Source: Trichopria drosophilae (taxonomy: Eukaryota; Arthropoda; Insecta; Hymenoptera; Diapriidae). From it: a DNA stretch of 64,000 bases. Each line of letters opens with the position of its first letter. Positions within the stretch are counted from its first letter, which is position 1. Positions 47,782-57,969 of this stretch are shown here, piece by piece. Both the position numbers and the translations under genes were made by a program. The DNA lies in the NCBI GenBank assembly GCA_030407085.1, contig CM059582.1, positions 91,947,001 to 92,011,000 of the forward strand, in the 5' to 3' direction. The notes under the pieces are model-generated. The model saw nothing but the letters and a program-made list of their open reading frames with translations, was not told where the DNA came from and ran no database searches.

Positions 47782-49306
47782 ACCGTACTGAGTCCCGACG
47801 ACACGGGGACTCTGGTTTTTACTCTAGAAAAAAGGGGGGAATAAAAAAAAATAACAATTATCAAAGGGGATGTGTTGTATCGATATATATTTAAAAGGGG
47901 AAATTACAAAATTGTGGGGGAGGACTTTATTAATTATAATATAAAATATAATGACAATAATTCGCCGCGCACTGTGCACATAACTTACATAAGCTGCAGT
48001 ATCTCGAGATTCGCAATACAATTATCTATATCCGTAACACACTACAATATAATGATTTTGTTCGCAATAGAATCACAACGATTTGCTCGCCTTAACGGTT
48101 TACAAGAAAGTGAAGTTCTTGAAGGTGGTCTGGCCCGTTACCATCACGCCACAGCGTCAGTCCTGGATATTAACTTTGAGGGAACAAACAAAAAGGAAAA
48201 ACAATTATTAATAAGGACGAATTTATGACAACATAAGGACAAAGACGGGGAACATAATTTTGGCAATGCTGGGAATAGTTGGGCAAGTCTAAATTTTCAA
48301 AAAAAGGGGTGGGCGACTGAATGAGTTTTCTGCACGAGTGCGACGAACATTTACTCGGCACTGGAAGGGGTAATGATATATGTAACGAGTGCGACAAGCG
48401 CAGACAATATTGATGACGAATTAGTATTTTACATTGGGCCATGAGTGCGACGAACGTCGACTCGATGAGCGCGACACCAATAGTCAATTCCATGCATGAG
48501 TACGACGAACGTCGACTACGCGAATATGGAAGGTAGCCAGAGACGCTGTACAAATGAATTGACCAATAGGGACTGAGTGTGATCAAGATGGCCGACGAGT
48601 TGCGCGTAAAACTGCGCGATAGCCAGTCCACGGTGAACGACGACTGAAGTGACAGGTAGTCTCGGTTTTCGGGATTTTTATGTGTTTTGGAGTGAATAAT
48701 TTACAGTTTGTGCGGGTTTTCTGTGTGGTTCACTCCGGGATCGAGTGCCAAAGGATCGGGTACAGGAGAATGCAATCGGAGTCATCCTCTCGACGGCAAC
48801 GGGAAAAGGAGTTTTGGGAGTTTTGGAGAAATGCGAAAAGGAGCAGCAGTTACGGTAAGTTTAAACTTTAATTATTAAGGACTATTTCTTTGTGTAAGGA
48901 TGGGTAAATTTATGTTTCAGGATCAGGACGTCAGCCAGCAGCGATTCCGGCACGAGGAAGCAGACCATCGCAACAGCTGATTAAAAATGTAAGTATGGCG
49001 TTTATTTTTCTTCCATATATGCCTCCTCCTTGGACGATGACTTTGTTACTTCACAACACTGACAGATTCTTTATTTAAAACATAATAATGAATAATTTCT
49101 ATGTTTACAGGTATGTCGAGTTCTTGGACAGCTGGACGAGACGGGACGATGACACCAACGAGTTGACAGGACGAGCACCAACATTGGGGAACGGTTCCTG
49201 GGGATTGTTAATGGAATTCTGATGGGACGATGCACCAATCTTCGTTCTTCTTTCTTCAGGTAAGTATTTTAGTTGGGAACGCAAGTAGACAGACGTCTAC
49301 TTTGTG
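47782..49306. mobile_element. 1.5-kb insertion of unknown type in the pol linker
   Basis: TTACA is present at both edges (47777-47781 and 49307-49311), and the same EYxNEIINKN-coding low-complexity sequence lies on both sides. Ends are ACCGTACTGAG and CTACTTTGTG, which do not form inverted repeats and are not TG...CA, so class is unclear. The interior is GC-richer, has imperfect repeats of GAGTGCGACGAACGTCGAC near 48320-48520, and carries a spliced-looking ORF at 48680-49152. Confidence 0.6.
48680..49152 (+). CDS. Hypothetical spliced ORF (94 codons) inside the 1.5-kb insertion
   Basis: Three segments with consensus splice sites join in frame. Exon 48680-48854 starts with ATG, and its donor is GTAAGT. 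Exon 48921-48988 follows an acceptor TATGTTTCAG, with donor GTAAGT. Exon 49111-49152 follows ATGTTTACAG. A further donor (CAGGTAAGT) occurs at 49259. The product is Arg/Ser/Gln-rich with a helical EKEFWEFWRNAKR segment and a RGSRPSQQL stretch. I do not recognise it. The match of phases is suggestive but could be chance. It may be a captured host gene fragment or a leader of a mobile element. Confidence 0.35.
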
Positions 49307-49311
49307 TTACA

Positions 49312-49860
49312 CCATATTTGTTTATTATTTCGTTTTTATATTCATTTCCATGTTCATTTTCATTTTCATTTTTATATTCATTTTTGTTTATTATTTCGTT
49401 TTTATATTCATTTCCATATTCATTTTCATATTCATTTTTGTTTATTATTTCTTTTTTATATTCATTTCCATATTCATTTTCATGTTCATTTTTGTTTATT
49501 ATTTCCTTTTTATATTCATTTTTGTTTATTATTTCGTTTTCATATTCATTTTTGTTTATTATTTCGTTTTTATATTCATTTTTGTTTATTATTTCGTTTT
49601 CATATTCATTTTTGTTTATTATTTCGTTTTTATATTCATTTCCATATTCATTTTCATTTATAATTTCATTTTCATATTCATTTTTGTTTATTATTTCGTT
49701 TTTATATTCATTTTTGTTTATTATTTCGTTTTCATATTCATTTTTGTTTATTATTTCGTTTTTATATTCATTTCCATTTATAATTTCATTTTCATATTCA
49801 TTTTTGTTTATTATTTCGTTTTTATATTCATTTTTGTTTATTATTTCATTTTCATCGATT
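49312..49860 (-). repeat. 30-bp coding tandem repeat in the pol linker
   Basis: On the - strand the unit encodes EYENEIINKN or EYKNEIINKN, repeated about 15-18 times with small changes. Earlier copies have slightly different spacing. The Phe/Ile-rich + strand frames here are mirror translations. It probably forms a disordered spacer between protease and reverse transcriptase. Confidence 0.9.
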
Positions 49861-49994
49861 GTTTTGCTTTTCTTCGTGGTGTTGTTTCCATTTTCGTTAG
49901 TGTTTTTATTTTATTGGTTAGTACAATTTTGTGTTTCGATTGGTTTAGTTATTTGTGAGTTGTTTTCAATTCTTTCATAATTTTCGTCTATCTC

Positions 49995-50594
49995 TTAAAT
50001 TTCTATTGTTGGTATGTCTATTTCTATTTGGTTGTTGGTTGTGTTAAAAACTTGTAGATAGGCTCGCCCGTCGTTGTTTTTTACTAATGCTTCACCTAGG
50101 TATACTCCTTCTTGAATGTTAATGCGTGGTATGTATCCATATTTTATTTCTTCGTTTTTGACTTTAATGAAGAGAGTTGATATTGTTCTAGCAGGGATCG
50201 CGGTAGTTTCTGGTGTGTTAAAATATTTTTTGTTATTTTTCCATTGGATGGAGTTGTTTTTATAATCTATTGTTGCTTCGTTGTCTTTTAGGAATTCTGA
50301 TCCCAAAATACCTTCACAATCTATTGGGAAATTGTTTCTGACTACGTGGAATGGCGTGTCGTGCCCTAGTATTTCAATTATTACAACTCCCATTGTTGTA
50401 ACTGGTTGTTCAGTGATGCCTTTAAGATCGATTACATCTGATTCGTCTATTAGCGTTTCTCCTTTTATATTTTCTAGTTTTATAATATTTACGCTTGCTC
50501 CGGTGTCAACCATTAAGTTTATTTCTGAACATAGATCTTTTGAATTTATTTTAATTAGTGGGGCTTCGTGTTTATTTAAATTAACTGTTTTTAC
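49995..50594 (-). pseudogene. Retroelement aspartic protease
   Basis: The - strand frame has LMVDTGASVNIIK (DTGA catalytic loop), MGVVIIEILGHDTPF, and IDCEGILGSEFLKD, the usual C-terminal ILG..FL block. It continues with a region like the protease-RT connection and ends at a TAA at 49995-49997. Its frame is one base back from the nucleocapsid frame and overlaps that frame at its stop codon (50591-50593), which would fit -1 ribosomal frameshifting from gag. Catalytic residues are intact. Confidence 0.85.
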
Positions 50595-52531
50595 TTGTCT
50601 TGAGTCGTTACGAGACTTATTTGGCGCTTCTGTGCGGTCTCCCTCTGTGCGCCTATTTTGGGGAGACCATTTTCGTTTCCCGATTGTTTATCATTCATTT
50701 CTCTAAAAACTTCTGCTCTCATAAGTTTTCTGCAGTCTTTCCAGAAGTGGCCTATGGATTTACAGAAGGTGCATTGTATTGTCTGTTCGTTTGGTCTATT
50801 TCGTTGGTCATAATTTGGGTGTTTGAAATTTTGATTTTGTGGGTTTTGGAACCTCTTTTGCTGGTTATAGGGTTGTGTTTGGTAATGATTAGGGGCGGTG
50901 CTATTCATATAGCGTTGCGATTCGTTATTTATATAATCTTGTCTGTTGAAATGGGTCCTCTGGAAATTAGGTGCTGTATTTCTTTGATAATTTTGATAAT
51001 TATTTGTTATAGGATTTTTTTGATATTGAGGATAATTTGGTTTGAAATTACTGGATTGAAAGTTATTCTGTTGATTTCTAAAGATACAAGTATTTGCTTC
51101 GTGCCCTGTTCTCTTGCAGATTTGACATTTTGTGTCTGCAGTTATTATTTTTATTTTTTCTGTTTTATTTTGTTTCTCTTCCTATCTATTTTCTTCTTGA
51201 GTTGTACCTCTAACGCTATTTGATAATTTTATTCGCCTTTCTATTTGAATGGTTTTATGTATTGCTGTTGGTAAATTTGCTACTTCTGTCTTGATTAATC
51301 GTATTTTTATTTCTGGTTTTAGGCCGGTTAGAAAGGTTTCTAAAGTTTCTTTTTCGGTTCTGTCTTTTTCTACGTCTGTTATTTCATCGTTATCGCTTAG
51401 AGCTTTGTAAGTTTCCGTTATTCTATCTCCTGCATCTCTAACACGGTTAGCATATTCGACAACACTTTCGAAATTGAATTGGTGCATGCCTATTAATTCT
51501 TGCCTAATTTCTGTTATTGAGTTCGCGGGGGCATATATTTCTCTTAAGCTTTTTAAAAGTTCCGATACTGATCTGAAGGTATTGTTTTTTATTCCACGTC
51601 GTGCTTCTCCTCTAAGTCTGCTTTTTATTAATATCACGAGGTCTTGTTCGGATTCTTCGGGCAACATATCCCTTGCTTCTTCGCATCCGTCAACGAAGGC
51701 ATAGAACGTTTTGGGGTTCCCGTCGTACCTTGGTACGCTTTCGATCGCATGATTAAGAGTTAGTTTGTCCCTATTGTTTGCCATGTTTTCGATTGTGTTT
51801 TTTTGTACTACTGGATGGTTAGTGTTATCTAAGGTTTTGAATATTTCTTCCTCACTATCTGTGCTTTCTTCTTTATTTTCGTCTAGGTTTGAGGTGTTTT
51901 TATTAATCTTTACTGGTGTACTAGATTTGAATACAGGTAAGTATCTTGAAAACCAATTTCCGAATTTTTCTTTCTGTTTAAGTTCTTTTTCTGGAGTTCT
52001 GTTTATTGGTTCAAAATCGTATACGATATCGCTAAATTCTAGGATTAATTCGTTTAGTTTTTCTGTTACTTTTTCGAACTGTACGTTTTGTGCAAATTTT
52101 TTTTCTTCGATTGGTTTTAAGTATTTATTAATTTGGTTCGTAGTGTCCTTTAAATCTTCTTTTTGTTTGTTTAAATTTGTTTGTTGATCTAATTTTTGTT
52201 TATTGCTCAAACTATATTCCAGGTCTTGTTTTAGGTTATGTTCTATTTTATCTTCTAGGTTATGTTCTAAGTTATGTTCTAAGTTATGTTCTAAGTTATG
52301 TTCTAAGTTATGTTCTAAGTTATGTTCCAAGTTATGTTCTAAGTTATGTTCTAAGATATGTTCTAAGTTATGTTCTAAATTTGAAAAATGTTCGGATTTT
52401 TCTTCCTCTATATTTTCGTATCTATTATTTTTTTGTCTCCGGCGATCGTTTAATCCGTCTCCTAATAATTTATTTTTGTCTGCTTCGCTCAAATGTTTCG
52501 TTGAGCTTCGGGTTGTTCTTACTTCTGACAT
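50591..52531 (-). pseudogene. Gag of the giant element, with one in-frame amber codon
   Basis: It starts at ATG 52531 (MSEVRTTRSS), then a Glu/His/Asn tetrapeptide repeat, a Lys-rich linker, and a capsid region (LNHAIESVPRYDGNPKTFYA, then IYAPANSITEIRQELIGMHQ). TAG at 51182-51184 closes the first part. The same frame then runs open to 50591 and encodes two CCHC zinc knuckles (CQICKRTGHEANTC and CTFCKSIGHFWKDC) around an Asn/Gln/Tyr-rich stretch. So capsid and nucleocapsid are one frame split by one stop. It could be a recent nonsense mutation or a readthrough codon. Gag forms the particle and packages RNA. Confidence 0.8.
52245..52385 (-). repeat. 12-bp coding repeat (LEHN) in gag
   Basis: On the - strand a 12-bp unit encoding Leu-Glu-His-Asn is repeated about 11 times, with minor changes (one copy gives Ile for Asn). 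It lies in the N-terminal, probably helical, part of Gag. Slippage of such repeats would change Gag length between copies. Confidence 0.9.
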
Positions 52532-52864
52532 TTAAAATAATAAAAAAAATAGAGGAATACTTATTATTTCCATGCGATAATAGTAAAAACGAATAAATAA
52601 TATTAATAATTTGAGAGGATTGTATCTTTTCTAAGTGATACCGAAAAAGTATAGAACTTAGTCAGTGATCACATAAAAGAAAGTTATTTTTTTTTGTCAC
52701 AACTTAGCAATAGTTTTTTAAAATATACATTAGCTTTCGTAAAAGGCTAGTAAAAAGGAGAAGAGGAAAAAAATGGTTATTGAAAAAAATGTACAATATG
52801 TTTTACAGTATATACATATATATTTTTTTTTATTCTACAAAATTGTGTATTTTTTTTATTCTTA

Positions 52865-53101
52865 TTAAGTTCCTTGTTTGTTTTTTTTATGTGATCTATA
52901 TCGTTTCCGTCTGTCGGCTTTTCCCTTTTTATTTAGGGCATCCTGGTTGAGAGCGGGTGGTTTTTCATTAAATTTTTCTGGTAACGGATTCTCGACGTAT
53001 TCCGGAAAATCTTTCGTATTTAGATCCGCGTCCGCCCATATATATCGAAGATGATTTAATTCATCTTCAGAGGTACCGACATAATTGCCTGAACTGTCCA
53101 C
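52865..53101 (-). CDS. Small accessory ORF upstream of gag (2)
   Basis: A 78-codon - strand frame starting MDSSGNYVGTSEDE and ending in a basic tail (KADRRKRYRSHKKNK). It is preceded on the - strand by TTCTAACCTACAG, a good splice-acceptor sequence, so it may be an exon. Acidic front and basic tail suggest a small nucleic-acid-binding protein. No family recognised. It could also be chance, as the leader is AT-rich. Confidence 0.35.
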   Translation of the reverse strand: MDSSGNYVGTSEDELNHLRYIWADADLNTKDFPEYVENPLPEKFNEKPPALNQDALNKKGKADRRKRYRSHKKNKQGT

Positions 53102-53146
53102 TGTAGGTTAGAAGATTAAAGAAAAATTCATTTATAATGATTGTTG

Positions 53147-53440
53147 TTAATATATTTGGATGCAGATTATGTTTTTCTTTCGCGGTTTTATTTTTATTTT
53201 TTCTTGGGGGAGTTTTTCTAATTTTTCTTTGATAACGTTTTCTATTTTTTTTACTCTATTTTTTGCTTTCCGTAATTTCTCTTCTGCGAAACGTTCTATG
53301 TTCCCTTGCTCGATTAAGCGAATATAACACAATTGAATGCGCCGTCGTTCAATTAAATATGTTATTAACTGATGCTTTAATGGCGTGTGTTTTTCCACTG
53401 CGAAAGAAAAAAAAATAGGTTCTTTTTTTTTAATACGCAA
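53147..53440 (-). CDS. Small accessory ORF upstream of gag (1)
   Basis: A 97-codon - strand frame, Lys/Glu-rich, with a likely coiled coil (EEKLRKAKNRVKKIENVIKE). It sits between the primer-binding site and gag with the next ORF 45 bases on. I recognise no family. Long leader ORFs are unusual for Gypsy. The start codon could be internal to a spliced transcript. Confidence 0.35.
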   Translation of the reverse strand: MRIKKKEPIFFSFAVEKHTPLKHQLITYLIERRRIQLCYIRLIEQGNIERFAEEKLRKAKNRVKKIENVIKEKLEKLPQEKIKIKPRKKNIICIQIY

Positions 53441-53759
53441 TTTTTTATATATTTTTTTTTTTAGAAGTTTTTGTGCATTTTTATTATTATTAATATATAT
53501 TTTTATTTATTATTATTTTATGGAAATATAAAAATGTTGCCGTTGCCGTTTTTAGAGGGTAAAGGAGGGTTGGATGTATAGGAATTTTATGATATTAGAG
53601 AGTACTGATGATGCAAATAAATTTATTTAAGTGAAAATTTTCTTTGGAAAATTTGCGTCTTTTTTTGTTTTGCTTTAAGAGCACAAGTTTCGATTTGGTA
53701 TTGTTGCCAATATTTTTGTTAGTGAGTACTAACGGTGACTAAAAACGGAAAAATTTGAA

Positions 53760-54290
53760 AAATTGATCAGATTTTTTTTGTATTATAATTTTTTAGAAAA
53801 GCTGTATAAAATATTGTTAAATTATTGAGAGAAAAATTTTGATATTTTTGAAAAGATTAAATAGAAAGTTATATAATTTAAACAGATTTTTTTGTTGAAT
53901 TGAAAGAAAATTTCTATAAAATTTTGTTAATTTGAAACTTATTGAAAATTTTTTATTTTTTTTGAAAAAATTAAATAAAAAGGTATATAATTTGAACAGA
54001 TTTTTTTGTATTATAAATTTTGAATGAAAAATTTTAATAAAAGTTATATAATTTGAACAGATTTTTTTTTGTATTATAAAAAATTTTAATATTTTTGAAA
54101 AAATAAAAAGTTATATAATTTGAACAGATTTTTTTTGTATTATAAATTTAAATGAAAAATTTTAATATTGAAAAAACAAATTTTAAAAAAGGGTATATAA
54201 TTTGAACAGATTTTTTTGAACAAAAAAATTTTATTATTTTTTTTGAAAAAAATGAAATAAAAAAAAATATATAATTTGAACAGATTTTTT
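53760..54290 (-). repeat. AT-rich tandem repeats in the 5' leader
   Basis: TATAATTTGAACAGATTTTT recurs near 53987, 54047, 54112, 54197 and 54272, with a weaker copy near 53877, at intervals of about 60-85 bases. It directly follows the primer-binding site on the - strand. Confidence 0.85.
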
Positions 54291-54379
54291 GTTATCAGTT
54301 TTGAGAAGAATTTAAAAATTATTTTTAGGGAAAATTTATTTGTTTCCCTTTCCAGACCTTCGATTGCGCAGGGTTCCGT

Positions 54380-54397
54380 TCGATATCGCTGTCACCA
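54380..54397 (-). other. Primer-binding site of the giant element
   Basis: On the - strand, three bases after the 5' LTR, the sequence reads TGGTGACAGCGATATCGA. TGG pairs with the CCA end of a tRNA. I cannot name the tRNA with certainty. Confidence 0.6.
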
Positions 54398-54400
54398 TTT

Positions 54401-56980
54401 TGTTACGCTCGAACCCGGGGTACTTATACGAGTACTCTGGATACTTACGCGAAAGGGCGGTCGACCCTAAGGGTCGACTCTGGGTTCTGGTGAACGGAGG
54501 TGGCTGCGCTAAGGAAAGAGAGTCTGGGAAGTGAAACAAACAACTTTTAATATATTGTCATAATAATTTTATTTTTCTGAGGAAATAAGGAAATACATGA
54601 GGGAATTGAATGGAGGAAAATCAGAGGGGCGGCAACGGCGGCTGGTTGTGATCCCTGGTCAGGAGTCGACACCGGAAAACTGTGTGACTGAAAACGAGAA
54701 CACCACATAAAAATAGTGACCCTAAATGTTATCGTTAGTAGGGGGTAAGGATGAGGAAAAGATAAGGATAAAAAAACTATATTTAAATTAATGAATACCG
54801 ACCTAATCAAAACATGAATATTTTATAAAAAAAAAACAAATAACAATTAAGGGTTGATTTTAATTCCTAACAGCCCTACTGATGCTCGTGGCTTGATCGA
54901 GTTTTCATTCAAAGAATGATCTCGATTCAAGTCGCTAGTATCCCTAATAAAAAAAAATGTATCCCTAAGGTGTTAATCTCTTGTTTGGTGTAAAAAAAAT
55001 GTTAAAGAGATTAACACGTTCGTCTCATTAAAAAGATAAAAAATATATAAAAAAATATTAATTCTTTACATCTGTTGCCGTAGCAACTCGTCTCTTTTCG
55101 GGCAATAAAAAGAGGGAAGGATTCGTTAATAAGGATTTAATAAAATTAACTCACTCTTTGTTGTCGGGTTGTGATTCTCAGTTCTCAGAATGGGATGTCC
55201 TTAGCTGTAGATTGTGGCAGCTGGGGGGAACTCCTCCAAGGTAGGCCGTGGATATAATTGATTCCTCGTGAGGGATATTTGATTGTTTCCTCAAATCGGC
55301 ACCGTGATCCCAACGAGAACAGCGTACGCGGCCACCCGACGTTAGAATTAGGGTTAAGAGCTTACGCGACGACCCGACGTTAAACTCAAGGTTCCCAACA
55401 CGAATTGGGAACCGAAAACTGCTCGCCGCTACCTTTGATTTGGGTTTTTTTGATTGAGGAAAACTTCGGACGTTCAGACCGAAGGGGAGAAGAAATAAGG
55501 AGGAAGATATTCCGACGTTCAGACGGAAATATCAAAAAAAAGGAATCGTGCGGAGCTAAACAAGTCGCTCTCGTCACGAAGTGTGGAAAATTTGGAAAAA
55601 AAGAAAAGTTATTCGGACGTTCAGACCGAATACCTTTTTTTTAGGACAAGAGATGGTTCGGAATAAACGAGAAGCTGGACGAACCGCTTGCAATCGCTAA
55701 GGAGGGTTTTTTAGGAAGGTTGGTTTCAGAAGTTTCAGGCAGAGTGGTGGGGGTGCTGGAAGGAGCTCTTTTTATACTCGATGCCTTGGCCATAAAAGTG
55801 CAGTCGAATCGGAAAAGTGGGGTGACATTTTTTATGGCGTGAAAATTGTACAATTTTTGTGAGAAACATGTATAGTTTTTATGTTGATGCAAAATGTGTT
55901 ATAGTAAGATGACAATAATTAGTACAAACTTGAACGGAAGTTGTAGCATGAGTTTAACAAAAGTTATTAATAAAAAAGGAATTTTGTATCAATTATTTAT
56001 ATTAATTTTTCTTAAATGTTTTATCTGAGTGAAAAATACTAGGTATAGACATTAGAAATATATTTTAAGTTATTAAAATATATTTTTAATTTATGTGAAC
56101 ATTTTTTTATTGTTCTTTTTAATGTTAATTATTAGTTTTAATTATTTGTTTTTATAAATATTCATTCAAGTGTTGTACTAATTTTACAGGAAGACAGTTG
56201 AGTGTATTTTAATTTTATTGAAATGTCATTCTTTTAAATAATTTAATAATTTATAAAAATAGCATTGTGCTTTGTTATACCAATATTTGACAGATTTTCT
56301 TAGTAGCCGTAAAGGGAAAGGTGAAGGAGAAAATTATTGTTTGTAACTTTATTTATCAACTTGGTAAAAGTTAATATTATTTATCGAATTTGTAATGTAA
56401 AATAAGGAAAAGCATATAGTAGTCGGTTGGGTTTTTCCAGTATCACCGTGTATAAGCGGATGTTTATTTTTCCCAATCTAATCTTTTTATATATTTTTAT
56501 GACTAGGGCGGACTATCGTGGGCCATGTGCACGTTTTCAGAGTTTCTTGTAGAATTTAGAAAAAGGAAAAGATTTATTCTAAAAAAAATATTATGAAGAT
56601 TGTTCAGTAAAATATTATTTTAATAAAACTTTATTAAGAATAAAAATAAAAATAATTTTTTAGTATAATTTTTAGATTTTCTTGATAGTTTAAAATTTGT
56701 CGATAATGGCGGAATCCTGTTTATTCACTGAGAATGGGGAAAACCTGCTTTTCCGACTTTTACATTCTTTTAGTGGGATCGGATTATCTTGAGAGAAGCT
56801 CGAGTTCGGGCTGTTAGAGTTTCCTTATTTGTACCCTTCGAGATCGGTAGGGTAGTGTTTTTTATTACTAAAAACTGTTATCGGTATAACCAAGCAACGT
56901 AGCTTCGATTATGTTTTGTGGATTTCTTAAAAGATGGAGTTAAATAAATGAATGCTATTGCCGTTACGTGGGACGTAACA
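54401..56980 (-). repeat. 5' LTR of the giant element
   Basis: 2,580 bases, TGTTACG...CGTAACA, nearly identical to the 3' LTR. It contains three hairpins built on the same 15-base core (55464-55484, 55508-55530, 55611-55631). Short open frames (54547-54810, 55405-55644, 55641-55892) also occur in the other LTR but show no domain. Confidence 0.95.
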
Positions 56981-56984
56981 GTAC

Positions 56985-57500
56985 TATCTATCATTAACTA
57001 AAATATGAACCTTTATGTCTAAAATTCATTATCGACCACTAAAATGCATATATTTTATTCATCGACAGTAAATTTCAGAACTTTATGTTTCGTATTATCT
57101 ATCGTTGACTAAAAGATGTACATTTGTGTCTGAAATTCATGTTTGATCCCTAAAATGTATGCATTTTAATCACCGGCAGTGAATTTCAGAACTTCATGGT
57201 TAGTAGTATACATTGTTGACTAAAATACAGTTAGATTTGACATTTATCATCGACCACTAAAATGCATATATTTTGTTCGTCGACAGTGAATTTCAGAATG
57301 ATATGTTTTGTACTACCTATCATTGACTAAAATATGTACATTTATGTGTATTTATGTTTAGTACTACACATTGTTGACTAAAATAAAAGCTGTTGGGTGT
57401 GAAATTCATCATTGATCACTAATAGCCTTTTTTCACTGGTCGCACTAGAGCGGCCAGTGAAAAACGCTATAAAATGTATGCATTTTACTCGTCAGTAGTG
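56985..57500 (+). repeat. ~108-bp satellite, right of the giant element
   Basis: Continuation of the array at 31020-31306: blocks near 57061, 57173, 57281 and a decayed copy near 57489. An added hairpin (TTTTCACTGG/CCAGTGAAAA) lies at about 57430-57465. Confidence 0.85.
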
Positions 57501-57596
57501 AATTTTTTTTTATATTTTATTTCATCATGTGGTTTAAGCAAGCCCCTGTGACGATGAAAAACCAAAAGTATACTTTCTCGATACAGAAGGCTAGCT

Positions 57597-57730
57597 GCAA
57601 CCTTATCCCACTTGGTGCCGACGAAACCCTTATAGCGATTTTCGGTGAGCGACTTATTCCAGATGCTTGGCCTGCGTTGAATTTCTTCAATAAGTTGTGG
57701 CACTTTATTCTAATCCATGTCCAACAATGT
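57597..57730 (-). pseudogene. MADF-domain exon remnant
   Basis: On the - strand the frame reads LIEEIQRRPSIWNKSLTENR then GTKWDKVAASL, which matches the first helices of a MADF (Adf-1-like Myb/SANT) DNA-binding domain. Upstream in the same frame is ATG GAT then TAG, so the natural start is followed by a stop. After KVAASL the frame loses similarity, perhaps at a splice donor. MADF proteins are abundant in insects, both as transcription factors and within mobile elements, so this may be a host gene fragment or a transposon piece. Confidence 0.55.
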
Positions 57731-57969
57731 CGTGGGTATAATGAGCGTTTGCCGGGAACGCCGGGAAACGCATTTCAAACCTCACGGACAGTGCGGCATT
57801 GCCAAATTTCGCCAGGTTGCGTGCGCACGAGCTCAGTCGCGAATCGGTCGGTAACGTAGGTAGGCTCTGGATATCGAACTGCCCGGATGTATGTCGATCG
57901 AACATAACTGCTCATGCGCGACGAACGTTGATCGGTGTTCATCGGAAGAGCTCGGAGTAGACCGAGGAG
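57731..57969. other. Spacer, no gene
   Basis: Mixed composition, no domain found on either strand. Confidence 0.4.

Larger units (their letters stand above)
31307..56980 (-). mobile_element. Giant Gypsy/errantivirus-like LTR retroelement with nested insertions
   Basis: Two LTRs beginning TGTTACG and ending CGTAACA bound the element, flanked by GTAC at 31303-31306 and 56981-56984. On the - strand the order is 5' LTR, primer-binding site, leader repeats, two small ORFs, gag, protease, repetitive linker, reverse transcriptase/RNase H, G-patch, zinc knuckle, integrase, envelope-like ORF, small Cys-rich ORFs, polypurine tract, 3' LTR. Three insertions lie inside (33799-34286, 38300-45525, 47782-49306). 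Without them it is about 16.4 kb, long for Gypsy. Stops and frameshifts inactivate this copy. Confidence 0.9.

Noticed and set aside
49230..49980. Long + strand Phe/Ile/Ser/Tyr-rich frames of over 230 codons
   Set aside because: Mirror translations of the - strand decapeptide repeat in the pol linker.
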